Of a DNA stretch of 22,209 nucleotides, positions 13,026 to 18,550 are shown piece after piece. Position 1 is the first letter of the stretch, and each line of letters opens with the position of its first letter. Made by a program: the position numbers and the translations under genes. The stretch spans positions 1-22,209 of IMG/VR virus record IMGVR_UViG_3300025117_000238; one strand, given 5' to 3'. This stretch comes from a virus. The notes beneath the pieces were generated by a model. That model worked only from the letters and a program-made list of their open reading frames with translations, was not told where the DNA came from and did no database searches.

Positions 13026-13466
13026 ATGAAGACCGGGCTCACGGTCAGGATCAGGTTCTTGGCGATAACCATGCTGGCGACGGCCATCCCGCCGCTGGTG
13101 ATGTACGGCTTGGGCATGTATGAGGGCAGGGAAGTCGGGTTGCTCGTGGTCAGCTTCATGATAGTGCTCATGGCGTGTTCGTTCATGGCGCTCATGAATG
13201 CAAGGAGTTCGGACCAAAAGAACCCTATGGATAGCCCTGAACAAGCCCCCGAGTCAAACCCTAGGAAATCCTTCGGTAGAGACGGCTGGGGTCCGACGTT
13301 GGATGCTCATTACGGGATATTGAATTCTCCCAAGCAGAACGTTTCAAAGGAGATCCGGACCGACCCGGAAAATCCAATTCAAGATCAGATCGATATTTCA
13401 CCTGAGGATCAGGTCAATTCAAAGGATCCTGACAGGGTTATAGACCTCAATTCTGGGCTCCACTAG
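13026..13466 (+). CDS. Membrane protein with two N-terminal helices and disordered tail
   Basis: The frame opens at ATG 13017, but GAGGA lies only 1 base before it and 9 bases before ATG 13026, so I use 13026 (146 residues). Two hydrophobic segments (FLAITMLATAIPPLVMYGLG and VGLLVVSFMIVLMACSFMAL) are joined by a short charged loop. The remaining roughly 90 residues are polar, proline/aspartate/glutamine-rich and probably disordered. No family is recognised. Confidence 0.62.
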   Translation: MKTGLTVRIRFLAITMLATAIPPLVMYGLGMYEGREVGLLVVSFMIVLMACSFMALMNARSSDQKNPMDSPEQAPESNPRKSFGRDGWGPTLDAHYGILNSPKQNVSKEIRTDPENPIQDQIDISPEDQVNSKDPDRVIDLNSGLH

Positions 13467-13572
13467 TATCTAGTTCTAAAACGGGTTAAAAAGCCAAGGC
13501 GATGTAAGGTAAAATCAGTCAGCGTGGTTCAGATCAACTCTAGGCTAAAACCAGTAAGGAGCGCGGTAATCA

Positions 13573-13779
13573 ATGTTTGAGTTTACAGGTGGCCCTCAGA
13601 CCCCTGATGTGCCGCCTCATGGGATTTCTGCAAAGAGGTTCAGAGAGATGTTCAACACCTATCTGAAAAAGAGCGCTGATGGGGGTTCGAAAGGATCTCT
13701 GGAACCTCTCTGGGGGGGATCTCTGGAACCGGCCATCAATTCCCAGTCAAAAATAGCCCCGAGTAAGGTTAATGCATGA
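13573..13779 (+). CDS. Small hypothetical protein with internal duplication, 68 residues
   Basis: The start ATG 13573 has AAGGAG 11 bases upstream. The protein starts FEFTGGPQTPDVPPHGISAK and contains an in-frame duplicated GSLEP (GSLEPLWGGSLEP) encoded by two identical 14-base stretches. The tail is Ser/Lys-rich. Its stop overlaps the next start. No function is recognised. Confidence 0.5.
   Translation: MFEFTGGPQTPDVPPHGISAKRFREMFNTYLKKSADGGSKGSLEPLWGGSLEPAINSQSKIAPSKVNA
13693..13730 (+). repeat. In-frame direct repeat (14 bp, twice)
   Basis: GGATCTCTGGAACC occurs at 13693-13706 and 13717-13730, 24 bases (eight codons) apart, with a G-run between. It doubles GSLEP in the encoded protein. 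It looks like a short slip or duplication event. Confidence 0.8.
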
Positions 13780-14485
13780 ATCCCACCCAGGCTTGGAACG
13801 CCCCCAGCAGAAGAAAACCACAATCAAGCAAGATGGGAAGTGGAAGAAGACGCACAAGGTGTACGTTCAACGCACGCATTCAAACTCAACCGTCCACCTT
13901 GGCATCCGCACTGATAATCTCGGCACAGCTAATCAATCCTTCACAAAGAAGCTCCTCACCTCACCCCAGGCCGGTACGCGGATGGGCAACGGTAAGGTGT
14001 TCCTGTCTGGCGTAGACCAGCGCAATGAACGCGTGCGCCGTGCCCGCGAGATGTACACGGCCTCGGTTTCCGACATGGGCGGAATGGATATGATGACCAC
14101 GGCCCAGAACGGCATCATATGGGACATGGCGTGGCTGCGGGTCATCATAGAAGACATGACTCGCATGTACGTTTATGAGAATCCCATGTTCGACTTCATC
14201 CTATATCTAGGCGGCGTGAAGTCAGCGGCTCACCTGGCCAAGACCGTCGGCCTCCATAGGGTAGCGAAGGATATGGGCAAGCTCGACCGTGAGGCCACGA
14301 CCCTCGAAGAGCACCTGAAGGCCAAAGGGCTCCCCCTCACGCACCTTGAATCTGAAGACGCCGACTTCGAAGACCTGACCGAGAATCCCTCCAAGCCCAA
14401 GCGGGTCCGGATGAAGAAGCCGCCCCGGCTGAAAGACTTTGAAGAGATCAGCCTTGACCTTGACGATGACGATGACGATGAATGA
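13772..14485 (+). CDS. Hypothetical phage protein with acidic tail, 237 residues
   Basis: The start ATG 13772 overlaps the preceding stop, with AAGG upstream. The N-terminal 60 residues are basic (PQQKKTTIKQDGKWKKTHKV), probably nucleic-acid binding or disordered. A methionine-rich helical part follows (GGMDMMTTAQNGIIWDMAWL). The middle has a helix-rich section (AAHLAKTVGLHRVAKDMGKL). The end is strongly acidic (EEISLDLDDDDDDE). The basic head and acidic tail resemble proteins of nucleoprotein complexes, but no family is recognised. Confidence 0.65.
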   Translation: MHESHPGLERPQQKKTTIKQDGKWKKTHKVYVQRTHSNSTVHLGIRTDNLGTANQSFTKKLLTSPQAGTRMGNGKVFLSGVDQRNERVRRAREMYTASVSDMGGMDMMTTAQNGIIWDMAWLRVIIEDMTRMYVYENPMFDFILYLGGVKSAAHLAKTVGLHRVAKDMGKLDREATTLEEHLKAKGLPLTHLESEDADFEDLTENPSKPKRVRMKKPPRLKDFEEISLDLDDDDDDE

Positions 14486-14654
14486 ACCCACCTTTCTGTC
14501 GAAGCTCACGGCTGTTGAGAAGGACGAGTTGAAGGAATTCATCCTTGATACCGTAAATGAATCCCTGGCCAGGAAGGATCACAAGATCATCGTCGGTGTG
14601 CGTGAAGCCGTCCAATACGACACGTTGCGGCTTGGTCGGGGCTATGTACGGTGA
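14478..14654 (+). CDS. Small helical protein, 58 residues
   Basis: The frame also opens at 14439, but ATG 14478 overlaps the upstream gene's end and gives a sensible start (MNEPTFLSKLTAVEKDELKE). The protein is a charged helix pair (ELKEFILDTVNESLARKDHK) ending REAVQYDTLRLGRGYVR. The stop overlaps the GTG start of the endonuclease gene. Confidence 0.55.
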   Translation: MNEPTFLSKLTAVEKDELKEFILDTVNESLARKDHKIIVGVREAVQYDTLRLGRGYVR

Positions 14655-15004
14655 AGGCCAGGAAGCTTTGTGGCGTCTATCTGATCCACAACCGTATTGA
14701 TGGCCTGAACTATGTAGGTTCAACGACCGATATCGCGTCTCGATGGTCCAAGCACCGTACCATGCTGGCCAAGTGCATTCACAAGAACAGACTTCTACAG
14801 CGTGCCTATGACGCCTATGGCTTGGATGCCTTCGAGTTCAGCATCCTAGAGCTGGTCCCGCTGGAGTGCAAATCTCTCCTGGAACGTGAGAAGTATTGGA
14901 CCGCTGAATATCATTCCACGAACAGGCAGCACGGATACAATCTCGAGAAGCGCCCACGCATGGTCAGGCGCGGCAGGATATTCATGGAGGGAAGGGTTCG
15001 ATGA
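14651..15004 (+). CDS. GIY-YIG homing endonuclease, free-standing
   Basis: The 117-residue protein starts at GTG 14651, overlapping the upstream TGA. The GIY-YIG core is complete: GVY at 8-10 (CGVYLI), YVG at 21-23 (LNYVGSTTDI), catalytic arginine R31 in SRWSKHR, and a helix ending in EREKYW that provides the acidic metal ligand (E80). It lacks an obvious extra C-terminal DNA-recognition domain beyond the NLEKRPRMVRRGRI basic tail. Such enzymes nick or cut DNA and spread their own gene. No intron or intein is evident beside it, so it is probably a free-standing (seg-like) member. Confidence 0.85.
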   Translation: MKARKLCGVYLIHNRIDGLNYVGSTTDIASRWSKHRTMLAKCIHKNRLLQRAYDAYGLDAFEFSILELVPLECKSLLEREKYWTAEYHSTNRQHGYNLEKRPRMVRRGRIFMEGRVR

Positions 15005-15123
15005 TCGTTGACGCTGTCAGACTGTTCATGCCAGACAGTATCGAGGGCTTCATCGTGGTTGTCGGGGTCGTAGCCGCGTTCCTGTTCTGTGTATGGAAAG
15101 CAACCGTGGGAGAGAAACGATGA
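15001..15123 (+). CDS. Small single-pass membrane peptide, 40 residues
   Basis: The ATG at 15001 overlaps the endonuclease stop, and its own TGA overlaps the next ATG. The sequence is MIVDAVRLFMPDSIEGF followed by one membrane helix (IVVVGVVAAFLFCVW) and a basic end KATVGEKR. It resembles small phage membrane peptides. Function is unknown. Confidence 0.6.
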   Translation: MIVDAVRLFMPDSIEGFIVVVGVVAAFLFCVWKATVGEKR

Positions 15124-15413
15124 AGATGCCTTACAACGTCAAAGGCAAGAAGCCATCCAAATGGGACAAGCAGCACGATCAGCCCTTCGGCGTGTCGGGA
15201 CACAAGGAATGGGACAAGACCATCCCATCAGCCATGCCCGTCGAATGCCGTGACCCGTTCGAAGGCTTGTCACGGGATGATGTCAGGCTGGCACAGGACC
15301 TGACCGTCATGGCCCTAAGTAATAAGTCAGACAAGCAAATTGAGTTCTACCTGCCGCCCCAAACGGCGGCTGGCCCCACCCAGCCGCGCAAACGGGCCAA
15401 GCAGCGAGCTTAA
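15120..15413 (+). CDS. Small basic hypothetical protein, 97 residues, last gene of the + operon
   Basis: The start ATG 15120 has GGGAGAGAAACG upstream. An in-frame ATG at 15093 lies inside the previous gene. The protein is basic at both ends (KMPYNVKGKKPSKWDKQHDQ and PRKRAKQRA), with a helical middle (DDVRLAQDLTVMALSNKSDK). After its stop the plus-strand operon ends in a long non-coding gap. Confidence 0.6.
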   Translation: MKMPYNVKGKKPSKWDKQHDQPFGVSGHKEWDKTIPSAMPVECRDPFEGLSRDDVRLAQDLTVMALSNKSDKQIEFYLPPQTAAGPTQPRKRAKQRA

Positions 15414-15717
15414 ATTTGGCTCCTGGTCAATGGGAACGGTCCAGCCCGCTACCCTTACAACCCCCAAGCCTTCCGCTAACCACGGAGGCAATTTAAGCCC
15501 CGTACGTTGCGGGAAGCCTGGGCCTACCCCGGCCCTAGCGCCCACCTGGGTTCAAGCTGACTGGTGAGGCAATTTGGGCTCTATACGGTGGAGGTGGAAG
15601 CTGACGCGCCCAGGGCCACCCTACGAGCCCTGTTCCCCGCAGCGGGCGAGGGGGCTATCGCGAGAGACAATCAAGCACGCCAGCTTCCATAGACATAATA
15701 CAGACAGGGAATTCCCC
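15414..15717. other. Convergent intergenic region with three AATTTGG/AATTTAA repeats
   Basis: No convincing gene lies between the end of the plus operon and the end of the minus operon. The region is GC-rich and has three related short stretches about 76-82 bases apart: TTAAATTTGGCTCC (15411-15424), GAGGCAATTTAAGCCCCGTAC (from 15485; first 20 bases quoted as GAGGCAATTT and AAGCCCCGTA) and GAGGCAATTTGGGCTCTATA (from 15567). GC-rich inverted segments occur at GGGCC-TACCCC-GGCCC (15520-15536) and CCCCGC...GCGAGGGG (15635-15654). These could act as terminators for either strand, but none has a good T run. Confidence 0.5.
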
Positions 15718-15942
15718 TCACGCATTAGAACGCCGTGCAACGTGATAAGCCAGCTTGTACTTCTTGTTCAGTTCAACAAGGTGCTGTTTCGCAGGCACGG
15801 CTTCATACTTCTCGGTCTTGAGCCTGTCGACCAGCTTCTTGTTGAAGGTTTCCATGATGGCCTCACCATCGGCTTTGCTACGTATGATCCAACTGCCGAT
15901 CATGGGTTCGATGAGCTTGGGCTTCACCCTCTTGGGTTTCAT
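15718..15942 (-). CDS. Small basic hypothetical protein, 74 residues, last gene of the leftward operon
   Basis: The ATG overlaps the stop of the upstream 30-residue ORF (ATGA). The protein begins MKPKRVKPKLIEPMIGSWII and continues with a helical middle (AIMETFNKKLVDRLKTEKYE) and a basic end (YHVARRSNA). The KPKLIEP at its start resembles the opening KSKLIEP of the preceding tiny ORF, suggesting partial duplication. Function is unknown. Confidence 0.6.
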   Translation of the reverse strand: MKPKRVKPKLIEPMIGSWIIRSKADGEAIMETFNKKLVDRLKTEKYEAVPAKQHLVELNKKYKLAYHVARRSNA

Positions 15943-16031
15943 TCTCTGGATCCCTTCTTCAGTCTGGCCTGTTGAGCGGCCCGCTTCAAGATGGACACAC
16001 CATCATCGGGCTCTATAAGCTTAGACTTCAC
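15939..16031 (-). CDS. Tiny ORF, 30 residues, between repressor and downstream gene
   Basis: It starts at a GTG overlapping the repressor gene's TGA (GTGA) and its stop overlaps the next ATG. The translation is KSKLIEPDDGVSILKRAAQQ then ARLKKGSRE. The gap-free coupling on both sides suggests it is translated, though its size leaves doubt. The helix AAQQARLKKG is typical of small phage peptides. Confidence 0.45.
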   Translation of the reverse strand: MKSKLIEPDDGVSILKRAAQQARLKKGSRE

Positions 16032-16318
16032 AGGCTTCTTTGGCTCGACTGCCGTTTGGCAACGAGCGCGGCTTCATAGGCTGATACGAATCCTTCATCA
16101 CATTCAAGCAGCGTGACAACCCAATCCTCGAAGCGTTCCTTTTCAGGAGTGGAATCAAGAGTCAAGGCAGCTATCAGCATCTTGAATGCAGCATTACCGT
16201 TTGGTATCCTTCCCTTCTTGTACCTATAGAGCGTGACCTTGTTTCCAAGGCCGAGAATCTGTGCCGCTGTTTCATCGTTGATGTTGAATGTCTTCATCCA
16301 GCTTGTGAAGCAGTTCAT
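16028..16318 (-). CDS. Cro/CI-like helix-turn-helix repressor, 96 residues
   Basis: The protein carries a compact XRE/Cro-type DNA-binding domain near residues 15-56: NDETAAQILGLGNKVTLYRY, then KKGRIPNGNAAFKMLIAALT. The pattern of A-A-Q-I-L-G-L, V-T-L-Y-R-Y-K-K-G-R-I-P is that of a small Cro-like HTH. The C-terminal 40 residues are acidic and helical. Start ATG 16318 follows ATAGGATTTCTTAC; the frame is open further upstream without support. Candidate operators lie 24-63 bases upstream, and a near-identical site lies inside the gene where R-I-P-N-G-N is encoded. It probably autoregulates and may repress nearby operons. Confidence 0.75.
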   Translation of the reverse strand: MNCFTSWMKTFNINDETAAQILGLGNKVTLYRYKKGRIPNGNAAFKMLIAALTLDSTPEKERFEDWVVTLLECDEGFVSAYEAALVAKRQSSQRSL

Positions 16319-16341
16319 GTAAGAAATCCTATCTGCTGATA

Positions 16342-16381
16342 ACCAAACGGTAATACAGAGCATAGAATTACCAAACGGTAT
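16342..16381. promoter_or_regulatory. Two operator-like sites upstream of the repressor
   Basis: ACCAAACGGTA occurs at 16342-16352 and at 16370-16380, 28 bases apart (near three helical turns). The second sits in TTACCAAACGGTAT, a partial dyad TACC-AAAC-GGTA. A reverse copy (TACCGTTTGGTA) lies at 16195-16206 inside the repressor gene. The paired position just upstream of a Cro-like gene fits operator sites for that protein. No clear promoter boxes could be placed between them. Confidence 0.5.
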
Positions 16382-16479
16382 GGCACGCGCACACAGCCAT
16401 ACCCCTTGTAAGGAATCAACTTCAATCCATCTACAAGGCAGGCAGGGCAAGGGTTGGCCCAGGCTGGCGGTGGATATGA

Positions 16480-16730
16480 TGGAAAATTGCTAGGAACGGA
16501 ATAGAAACTGAAGCTTCAGGTAAAATATTTGGCTAGTGAATTTTCTGGATTTAGGTTTTTCTTGGTAATGACCCCATAGCATTCCAGGCAAAATTGCTGG
16601 CTAGGGAATTTTTTGGAGATCCCAGCCTGAGTTCCTCATGTTCACGACCCTGAGTTCAATCTCCGTGGGGGTAGGTTTTCATCATGCGATTTCCTGGCGC
16701 GCTGCGCTGGGGGAATTTTTGGATTCAGGT
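16480..16730. repeat. AT-rich repeat array (R1-R3 plus partial copy)
   Basis: Three related stretches lie in a 400-base gene-free gap. R1 at 16531-16555 begins GGCTAGTGAATTTTCTGG, R2 at 16599-16622 begins GGCTAGGGAATTTTTTGG, and R3 at 16706-16729 begins CGCTGGGGGAATTTTTGG. R1 and R2 also share flanking GGTAAAATATTT/GGCAAAATTGCT, so the similarity covers about 34 bases. A fourth partial copy (GGAAAATTGCTAGGAAC) lies at 16481-16497. A 12-base palindrome CTGAAGCTTCAG is at 16508-16519. They could be protein-binding iterons, promoters of a phage factor, or terminators; nothing decides this. The rest of the 16382-16724 gap shows no gene. Confidence 0.6.
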
Positions 16731-17006
16731 ATCTGGATTACGCACCCCGTGGATGTCAGGCCAAAGGTGATCCAGCTCCCGTCCCTGTTCAAAAGTCATG
16801 AGGAGAAGTTCATAGACCTGTGGTTCTCCGAACTTGCGGTAAAGAATACTTCCCGGTCGTTGACCATGCCCGCAGCAACTCGCGATTGTTTCAAAGCCGC
16901 CGACGCTGCCGTTGATCGCCATCATAAGCGGGGCTATGCAGCGGTCAACGTCTATGGCCTTCCCGTTATAGGTATAGACTGTGATTGTGTCACCGTGCTG
17001 GCACAT
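16725..17006 (-). CDS. Conserved-looking phage protein with CxxHGD and ASCCGHG motifs
   Basis: The 93-residue form starting at ATG 17006 has GGAAAGCAAACGCA before it and is coupled to the preceding gene by overlap; the longer ORF start at 17168 is unsupported. It opens MCQHGDTITVYTYNGKAIDV and continues with DRCIAPLMMAINGSVGGFET and ASCCGHG. This C-x-H-G-D / V-D-x-C-I-A / A-S-C-C-G-H-G pattern is widespread in small phage proteins of unknown function, and the clustered cysteines and histidines suggest a metal site. I do not know an assigned role. Confidence 0.75.
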   Translation of the reverse strand: MCQHGDTITVYTYNGKAIDVDRCIAPLMMAINGSVGGFETIASCCGHGQRPGSILYRKFGEPQVYELLLMTFEQGRELDHLWPDIHGVRNPDT

Positions 17007-17286
17007 TGCGTTTGCTTTCCTTGCGTTTGATCTCCAAGTCAAGAAGAAGGTTGTCATTGAGCGCGTTGAGATAATCCTGGGTCTTCTCGAACTCACGCAT
17101 GGTCCGGCGTATCCAAGCCAGCTTCGCTCTTGGTATGGGCACACAGCCAGCGGTCTTGCGCGAACCACCCTCTACCTTGACGGGGAACCATAACGGATAA
17201 TATTCATCCGCATCGATATAATAGAACGTCCTTCGATTAGAACCTTTGGCTTTCTTGCTCGTGACCTTCACAGCTTTCTTCTTCAT
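16990..17286 (-). CDS. Basic hypothetical protein, 98 residues
   Basis: ATG 17286 lies 4 bases after the upstream stop. The N-terminus is very basic (KKKAVKVTSKKAKGSNRRTF), followed by YYIDADEYYPLWFPVKVEGG and a helical basic C-terminus (FEKTQDYLNALNDNLLLDLE). It overlaps the next gene. It may bind nucleic acid, but no domain is recognised. Confidence 0.6.
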   Translation of the reverse strand: MKKKAVKVTSKKAKGSNRRTFYYIDADEYYPLWFPVKVEGGSRKTAGCVPIPRAKLAWIRRTMREFEKTQDYLNALNDNLLLDLEIKRKESKRNVPAR

Positions 17287-17290
17287 GAGT

Positions 17291-17479
17291 TCAATCCTTC
17301 AAGCCGTCTTCAAAGACATCGTCTTCCAGGTAGAAGAGCTCAGGCATAGGTGGCATGTCCCCGTTCCTGATGCTGCATATTTCGGCATAGATCAATTGAC
17401 CCAGCCTCAGGTCAGGCACGGACTCCCACCGTTTCTGAAGCTTCTTCATGATGCGATCGATGCGTGCGGGGTCTCTCAT
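17291..17479 (-). CDS. Small acidic phage protein (MRDPARIDRI type), 62 residues
   Basis: ATG 17479 overlaps the TGA of the upstream frame (ATGA). The protein begins MRDPARIDRIMKKLQKRWES and continues VPDLRLGQLIYAEICSIRNG, ending in ELFYLEDDVFEDGLKD. This opening M-R-D-P-x-R-I-D-R-I, the P-D-L-R-L-G-Q-L and the F-Y-L-E-D-D end recur in a small protein family of phages and bacteria with no assigned role that I can state. It is in the same frame as the long upstream ORF from 17851, so the present sequence would fuse the two (see the frameshift finding). Confidence 0.72.
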   Translation of the reverse strand: MRDPARIDRIMKKLQKRWESVPDLRLGQLIYAEICSIRNGDMPPMPELFYLEDDVFEDGLKD

Positions 17480-17851
17480 TTCTTTTCTCCTGCCTTGATC
17501 TCTTTCAGAAGCGTCAAGCCCTCCGTCACGCGTTCGATAGCTATATCGAGCCCGTTTCGGCTGAGCTTCTTGCGCGCCAGCGTGTCCGCTATCCAGCCTG
17601 TACCGGCTTGCGAGGTAGCGGTGCGCCTCAGCCAGCTTATCTCTTGAGTTGCCATCTTCGTCTTTCGGGAATAGGTCAGTGGCCAAGATGACTTCATCGT
17701 CTTTGAGGATCGTGAGCTTCGCATCGCTGATCATGGCCTCGATATCCTCAAGCAGAATATCACGGATGAGGTCAGCGCCGCCGTCTTGGAAGGCTTCATC
17801 AGCGCCCCAGAAACCTTCGAGCTCTTTCTCGATTCTGATCTTGTACTTCAT
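17476..17851 (-). pseudogene. Acidic hypothetical protein gene with an apparent frameshift
   Basis: From ATG 17851 one frame reads a convincing acidic protein (MKYKIRIEKELEGFWGADEA... to AEAHRYLASRY). Near 17600-17640 good coding character moves to the +1 frame (GWIADTLARKKLSRNGLDIA, ending EIKAGEKK), whose TGA overlaps the start of the 62-residue gene. The original frame instead runs through arginine-rich nonsense (QPKRARYSYRTRDGG) and joins the 62-residue gene in frame. One inserted base near 17600-17610 would explain this. It may be a sequencing error, a recent mutation or a programmed shift. The intact product would be about 124 residues. Confidence 0.5.
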
Positions 17852-18048
17852 TCTGAAGTCACTCCCATAACAAGGTCAATCTGTGCCTGAGTAGCACGGC
17901 GGAGCTGGTATTCGGAAATAATCTCGAACGGCCCGTCCGCGCCGAACTGAACTTCGTGCATCTTAGGCTTATAGCTGCAATGTGCCTTCGAGATACGACC
18001 GACCCTTCCAGGCCGGTCACGATGATATACCCAGTCACCTTTGCGCAT
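17848..18048 (-). CDS. Small SH3/KOW-like hypothetical protein, 66 residues
   Basis: ATG 18048 follows GGAGGAGAATTCCCTA, a good site. The sequence MRKGDWVYHRDRPGRVGRIS continues KAHCSYKPKMHEVQFGADGP and suggests a small beta barrel: a G-D-W-V start, R-P-G-R-V-G-R-I turn and Q-F..D strand as in KOW/SH3-type proteins. The C-terminus is helical (RATQAQIDLVMG). Its stop overlaps the next start. Function is unknown. Confidence 0.65.
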   Translation of the reverse strand: MRKGDWVYHRDRPGRVGRISKAHCSYKPKMHEVQFGADGPFEIISEYQLRRATQAQIDLVMGVTSE

Positions 18049-18082
18049 TAGGGAATTCTCCTCCGTGTAGCGTCGGTGCCAT
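18035..18082 (-). CDS. Possible leader peptide, 15 residues
   Basis: A good site TTGGAGGACGTT precedes ATG 18082. The ORF reads MAPTLHGGEFPNAQR and stops 14 bases inside the next gene, with that gene's own ribosome binding site lying within it. Overlap of this kind can couple or tune downstream translation. It may also be chance, because the reading region is short. Confidence 0.4.
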   Translation of the reverse strand: MAPTLHGGEFPNAQR

Positions 18083-18123
18083 AACGTCCTCCAATGTTAG
18101 AATACAGAAATGGATAAATGAAA

Positions 18124-18155
18124 AGACCCGGCACCTGTGGTCAGATGCCGGGTCT
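18124..18155 (-). terminator. Leftward hairpin terminator
   Basis: AGACCCGGCA (18124-18133) and TGCCGGGTCT (18146-18155) pair perfectly over 10 bases with a 12-base loop. On the minus strand the stem is followed by TTTTCATTT. It lies between the start-stop element at 18201-18206 and the next leftward gene. Confidence 0.75.
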
Positions 18156-18200
18156 CTACCATCCGCAGTAATTGGCATTCCGCATTGAACGCGGTCAGGT

Positions 18201-18206
18201 TCACAT
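18201..18206 (-). promoter_or_regulatory. Start-stop element ATG-TGA
   Basis: A correctly spaced ribosome binding site AGGAG (18218-18214) precedes ATG (18206-18204), which is directly followed by TGA (18203-18201). It could be a remnant of a deleted gene, or a minimal ORF that holds a ribosome in place. No further reading is possible in that frame. Confidence 0.5.
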
Positions 18207-18397
18207 GACACGTCTCCTACTAATATTGAATTAGTGCAAAACAATAATACAGGGGGGTGCTTGAGCGGAAAAGGGGAGGCGACCGGAAGCAGTCCACCTC
18301 CCCAATCTCGGCCGAATGTGAGTGTCCGTTTAACCGGGCGAGTTCAATAGGAGCACCTGATGAACCATATAAACGGGTTTCGCTTGAAAGAAAAGGG
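18207..18397 (-). promoter_or_regulatory. Leader cassette E, leading only to ATG-TGA
   Basis: On the minus strand this gap starts with GCGAAACCCG (motif at 18383-18374). An inverted repeat CCGTTTA/TAAACGG spans 18374-18325. A second hairpin (18303-18273) follows, then a short hairpin ACTAAT-TCAAT-ATTAGT at 18235-18219. A good ribosome binding site AGGAG (18218-18214) lies 7 bases before ATG at 18206-18204, whose next codon is TGA. No open frame follows. The long ORF at 18035-18244 reads through the terminator and seems accidental. Confidence 0.5.
18273..18303 (-). terminator. Leftward hairpin with T run
   Basis: GGGGAGG (18273-18279) and CCTCCCC (18297-18303) form a 7-base perfect stem. On the minus strand it is followed by TTTTCCGC. 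It lies inside leader cassette E, so it may be an attenuator rather than a final terminator. Confidence 0.5.
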
Positions 18398-18464
18398 GCT
18401 CGCGCGATTGGCGATATGTTAATGGCCTGATTAGGGCGTCTCATAGGTGGCCAATCACGCGAGC
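18398..18464 (-). terminator. Large leftward hairpin after the 76-residue gene
   Basis: GCTCGCGCGATTGGC (18398-18412) pairs with GCCAATCACGCGAGC (18450-18464) with one mismatch, around a 37-base loop that may fold further. On the minus strand the stem is followed by CCCTTTTCTTTC. It lies about 85 bases after the stop of the gene at 18551-18781, so it probably ends that transcript. The 85 bases between hold no gene. Confidence 0.55.
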
Positions 18465-18550
18465 TTTGGTGAAGGGAAAGAAGAAAGAAGTGGGGCATTG
18501 CCTGAATGGTTGTCGAAACTCCCGTGGCCTCACTTTCTCCCGGCTGCTTA

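Noticed and set aside
15520-15570. Possible tRNA around GGGTTCAAGC
   Set aside because: The T-arm-like GGTTCAAG is not flanked by a pairing 5-base stem, and no acceptor or anticodon arm can be drawn.
15574-15975. Plus-strand ORF of 133 codons in and beyond the convergent gap
   Set aside because: It overlaps the well-supported leftward gene at 15718 and has no ribosome binding site.
18035-18244. 69-residue minus-strand ORF covering the terminator at 18124-18155
   Set aside because: The reading passes through the hairpin and T run, its start lacks a well-spaced ribosome binding site, and the well-placed ATG just there is out of frame and stops at once.
18273-18464. Spaced hairpins considered as a CRISPR-like array
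   Set aside because: The hairpins differ in sequence and spacing, with no direct repeats or uniform spacers.
18220-18498. 92-residue minus-strand ORF across two hairpins
   Set aside because: It covers cassette E and the hairpin at 18398-18464, has no ribosome binding site, and its composition is not protein-like.
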